Assembly (NCBI GenBank): GCA_933822405.4 | Contig: CAKOGP040001763.1 | Span: 1-20,060 of the forward strand | Source: Cylindrotheca closterium | Lineage: Eukaryota > Bacillariophyta > Bacillariophyceae > Bacillariales > Bacillariaceae | Direction: 5' to 3' | Length of the DNA stretch: 20,060 bases | Shown here: positions 19,272 to 20,060 of the stretch, piece by piece | Layout: each line of letters starts with the position of its first letter | How positions within the stretch are numbered: the stretch's first letter is position 1 | Program-made: the position numbers and the translations under genes | Notes under the pieces: generated by a model | What the model was told of the DNA's origin: nothing | Databases searched by the model: none | Seen by the model: only the letters and a program-made list of their open reading frames with translations

Positions 19272-19911
19272 TGCGGATGATGGTGTCAATCAATTGGTCG
19301 TAAAAAATCTGAGATCAGAAATTTATGAGGAGGGACAAGATTGGGAAAGATATTGTAAGTGTATTGTAAGTGTGTGGAGGTTGGTATGGAATGTGCTGCA
19401 GTGCAGGGAATTTTAGAGAAGTGGCGTGTCAGCAAGTGGAGAGGGAAGTGTGAATGGGAAATAAAAAGGGAAGAAAAGTTTTTGATCTGGGAAGGAAAAG
19501 TTTTTGTTTTTGGACAGGAAATGCCCCTTGAAAGGCTCTCGGGGGGTAGTGGGCGGTAATGATAGAACTGTAAATATATAGACTAGAAGATGTAAAAAAA
19601 CATATTCAGGCAAGGGATATCCATCTTGGAGAGGGAAGGATGAGAGTCGCAAGGGAAAAGGTAGGCCGAGAACGAAGAAGACAGGAAGCCCGGAGCCGAG
19701 TTCGGCTTTAAAATAGTTATTAAAACAGACGGCTAAAGCACGGAGAGCAAAAAACAGTTGTTTATAGAAATATATTGCGGCTAGAGGGTGTTGGGATATG
19801 ACGAAATATGAGTTTTAAGTTCCAAAAGAAACTATTCAAGTACAAGGTTTTTGACACGTGCGATCGGACTTTGATCGTGTGTGATGTTGGGATTCGACGC
19901 GGACGCAAGTC
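19272..19911 (-). other. Untranslated leader of the retroelement
   Basis: The stretch lies between the right terminal repeat and the gag-like ATG. No coding frame is convincing. It contains AT-rich patches ('taaatatatagac', 19570s) and a small hairpin, 'agccga' (19694-19699) with 'tcggct' (19702-19707). The primer-binding site should start next to the repeat at 19911 reading leftward. The bases there do not show the usual TGG complement of a tRNA 3' end, so priming by a different tRNA region or mechanism is possible. Confidence 0.5.
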
Positions 19912-20060
19912 TGTTGGACAATCTGTATCCACGCAAACAGGAAAAGATCCTGTACAAGTGGAATATTGATGTTGTGTACGATGCAGTAGGGAATAATGCA
20001 AGATGTCCCAAAGTACTGCATTCAACATAGAATTGTCGTAGAAGTCGAATCGAGTTCTGT
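19912..20060. repeat. Right direct terminal repeat, cut by window end
   Basis: It begins 'tgttggacaatc', a typical LTR terminus, and matches 14885-15029 from base 19916. In element orientation this is the 5' repeat, carrying the promoter for gag and RT. Its length is unknown because the window ends inside it. Confidence 0.82.

Larger units (their letters stand above)
14885..20060 (-). mobile_element. Minus-strand retroelement with terminal direct repeats, incomplete
   Basis: A direct repeat of at least 145 bases (14885-15029 and 19916-20060) brackets a gag-like frame (19271-17128) and a reverse-transcriptase frame (17037-15253), both on the minus strand. That is the layout of an LTR or split-direct-repeat retroelement. 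The right copy starts 'tgttgg', a usual LTR terminus, and runs off the window, so the element is not fully visible. No RNase H, integrase, protease or recombinase domain is seen between the RT and the left repeat. By eye the two repeats differ at about 5 of 145 positions, which suggests that the insertion is not very recent or that the ends come from related copies. Base composition is higher in G+C than in the neighbouring genes. Confidence 0.75.

Noticed and set aside
19880..19911. tRNA gene or clear primer-binding site next to the right repeat
   Set aside because: A 'gtcgaatccc' on the minus strand recalls a tRNA T-loop, but no cloverleaf can be folded and no TGG-start complement of a tRNA 3' end adjoins the repeat.
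1..20060. CRISPR array, bacterial operon or prophage
   Set aside because: There are no spaced repeats of the right size. Genes are intron-bearing with eukaryotic families and plastid signals, so the window is nuclear eukaryotic DNA.

Overview
The window looks like nuclear DNA from a photosynthetic stramenopile, most likely a diatom. Genes are compact and lie on both strands. Their introns are short (62-95 bases) with GT/AG borders. Two predicted proteins begin with a signal peptide followed by an 'ASAF'-like Phe at the expected cleavage point, the plastid-import signature of diatoms and relatives. Exons were joined by eye from reading frame, splice signals and family resemblance. Nothing was computed or searched. 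Many open frames begin at TTG, so I moved starts to the first credible ATG.

Layout. (1) Bases 1-539 hold the C-terminal part of a tyrosine recombinase broken by an in-frame TAG, a mobile-element relic. (2) 767-2953 (+) is a three-exon PGAP1-like GPI inositol-deacylase. (3) 3082-4683 (-) is an unidentified 533-aa coiled-coil protein. (4) 4684-5472 is non-coding and carries short tandem repeats and a perfect palindrome. (5) 5473-6512 (-) is a four-exon macro-domain protein that shares a 128-base divergent promoter region with (6) a TM9SF/nonaspanin, 6641-8751 (+). (7) 8970-9962 (+) is a three-exon NAA10-like N-acetyltransferase with an unusual hydrophobic N-terminal extension. (8) 10385-11152 (-) is a plastid-targeted YceD/DUF177-like protein. 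(9) 11382-12577 (+) is a coiled-coil plus cyclophilin-like protein with an uncertain 5' end. (10) 12695-14727 (-) is a plastid-targeted fusion of thioredoxin, cyclic-nucleotide-binding domain and EF-hands, the most striking host gene here. (11) About 14885 to the window end is a minus-strand retroelement: a gag-like ORF (broken), an open reverse-transcriptase ORF that stops before any RNase H, and a 145-base direct repeat at each end. The right-hand repeat runs off the window.

The host genes do not form one pathway. They cover ER/Golgi membrane traffic and GPI-anchor processing (PGAP1, TM9SF), protein acetylation and ADP-ribose recognition (NAA10-like, macro), and plastid biology (YceD-like, thioredoxin fusion). 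The retroelement's terminal repeat lies about 158 bases upstream of the thioredoxin-fusion ATG in the same transcriptional orientation, so it could supply or disturb that gene's promoter.
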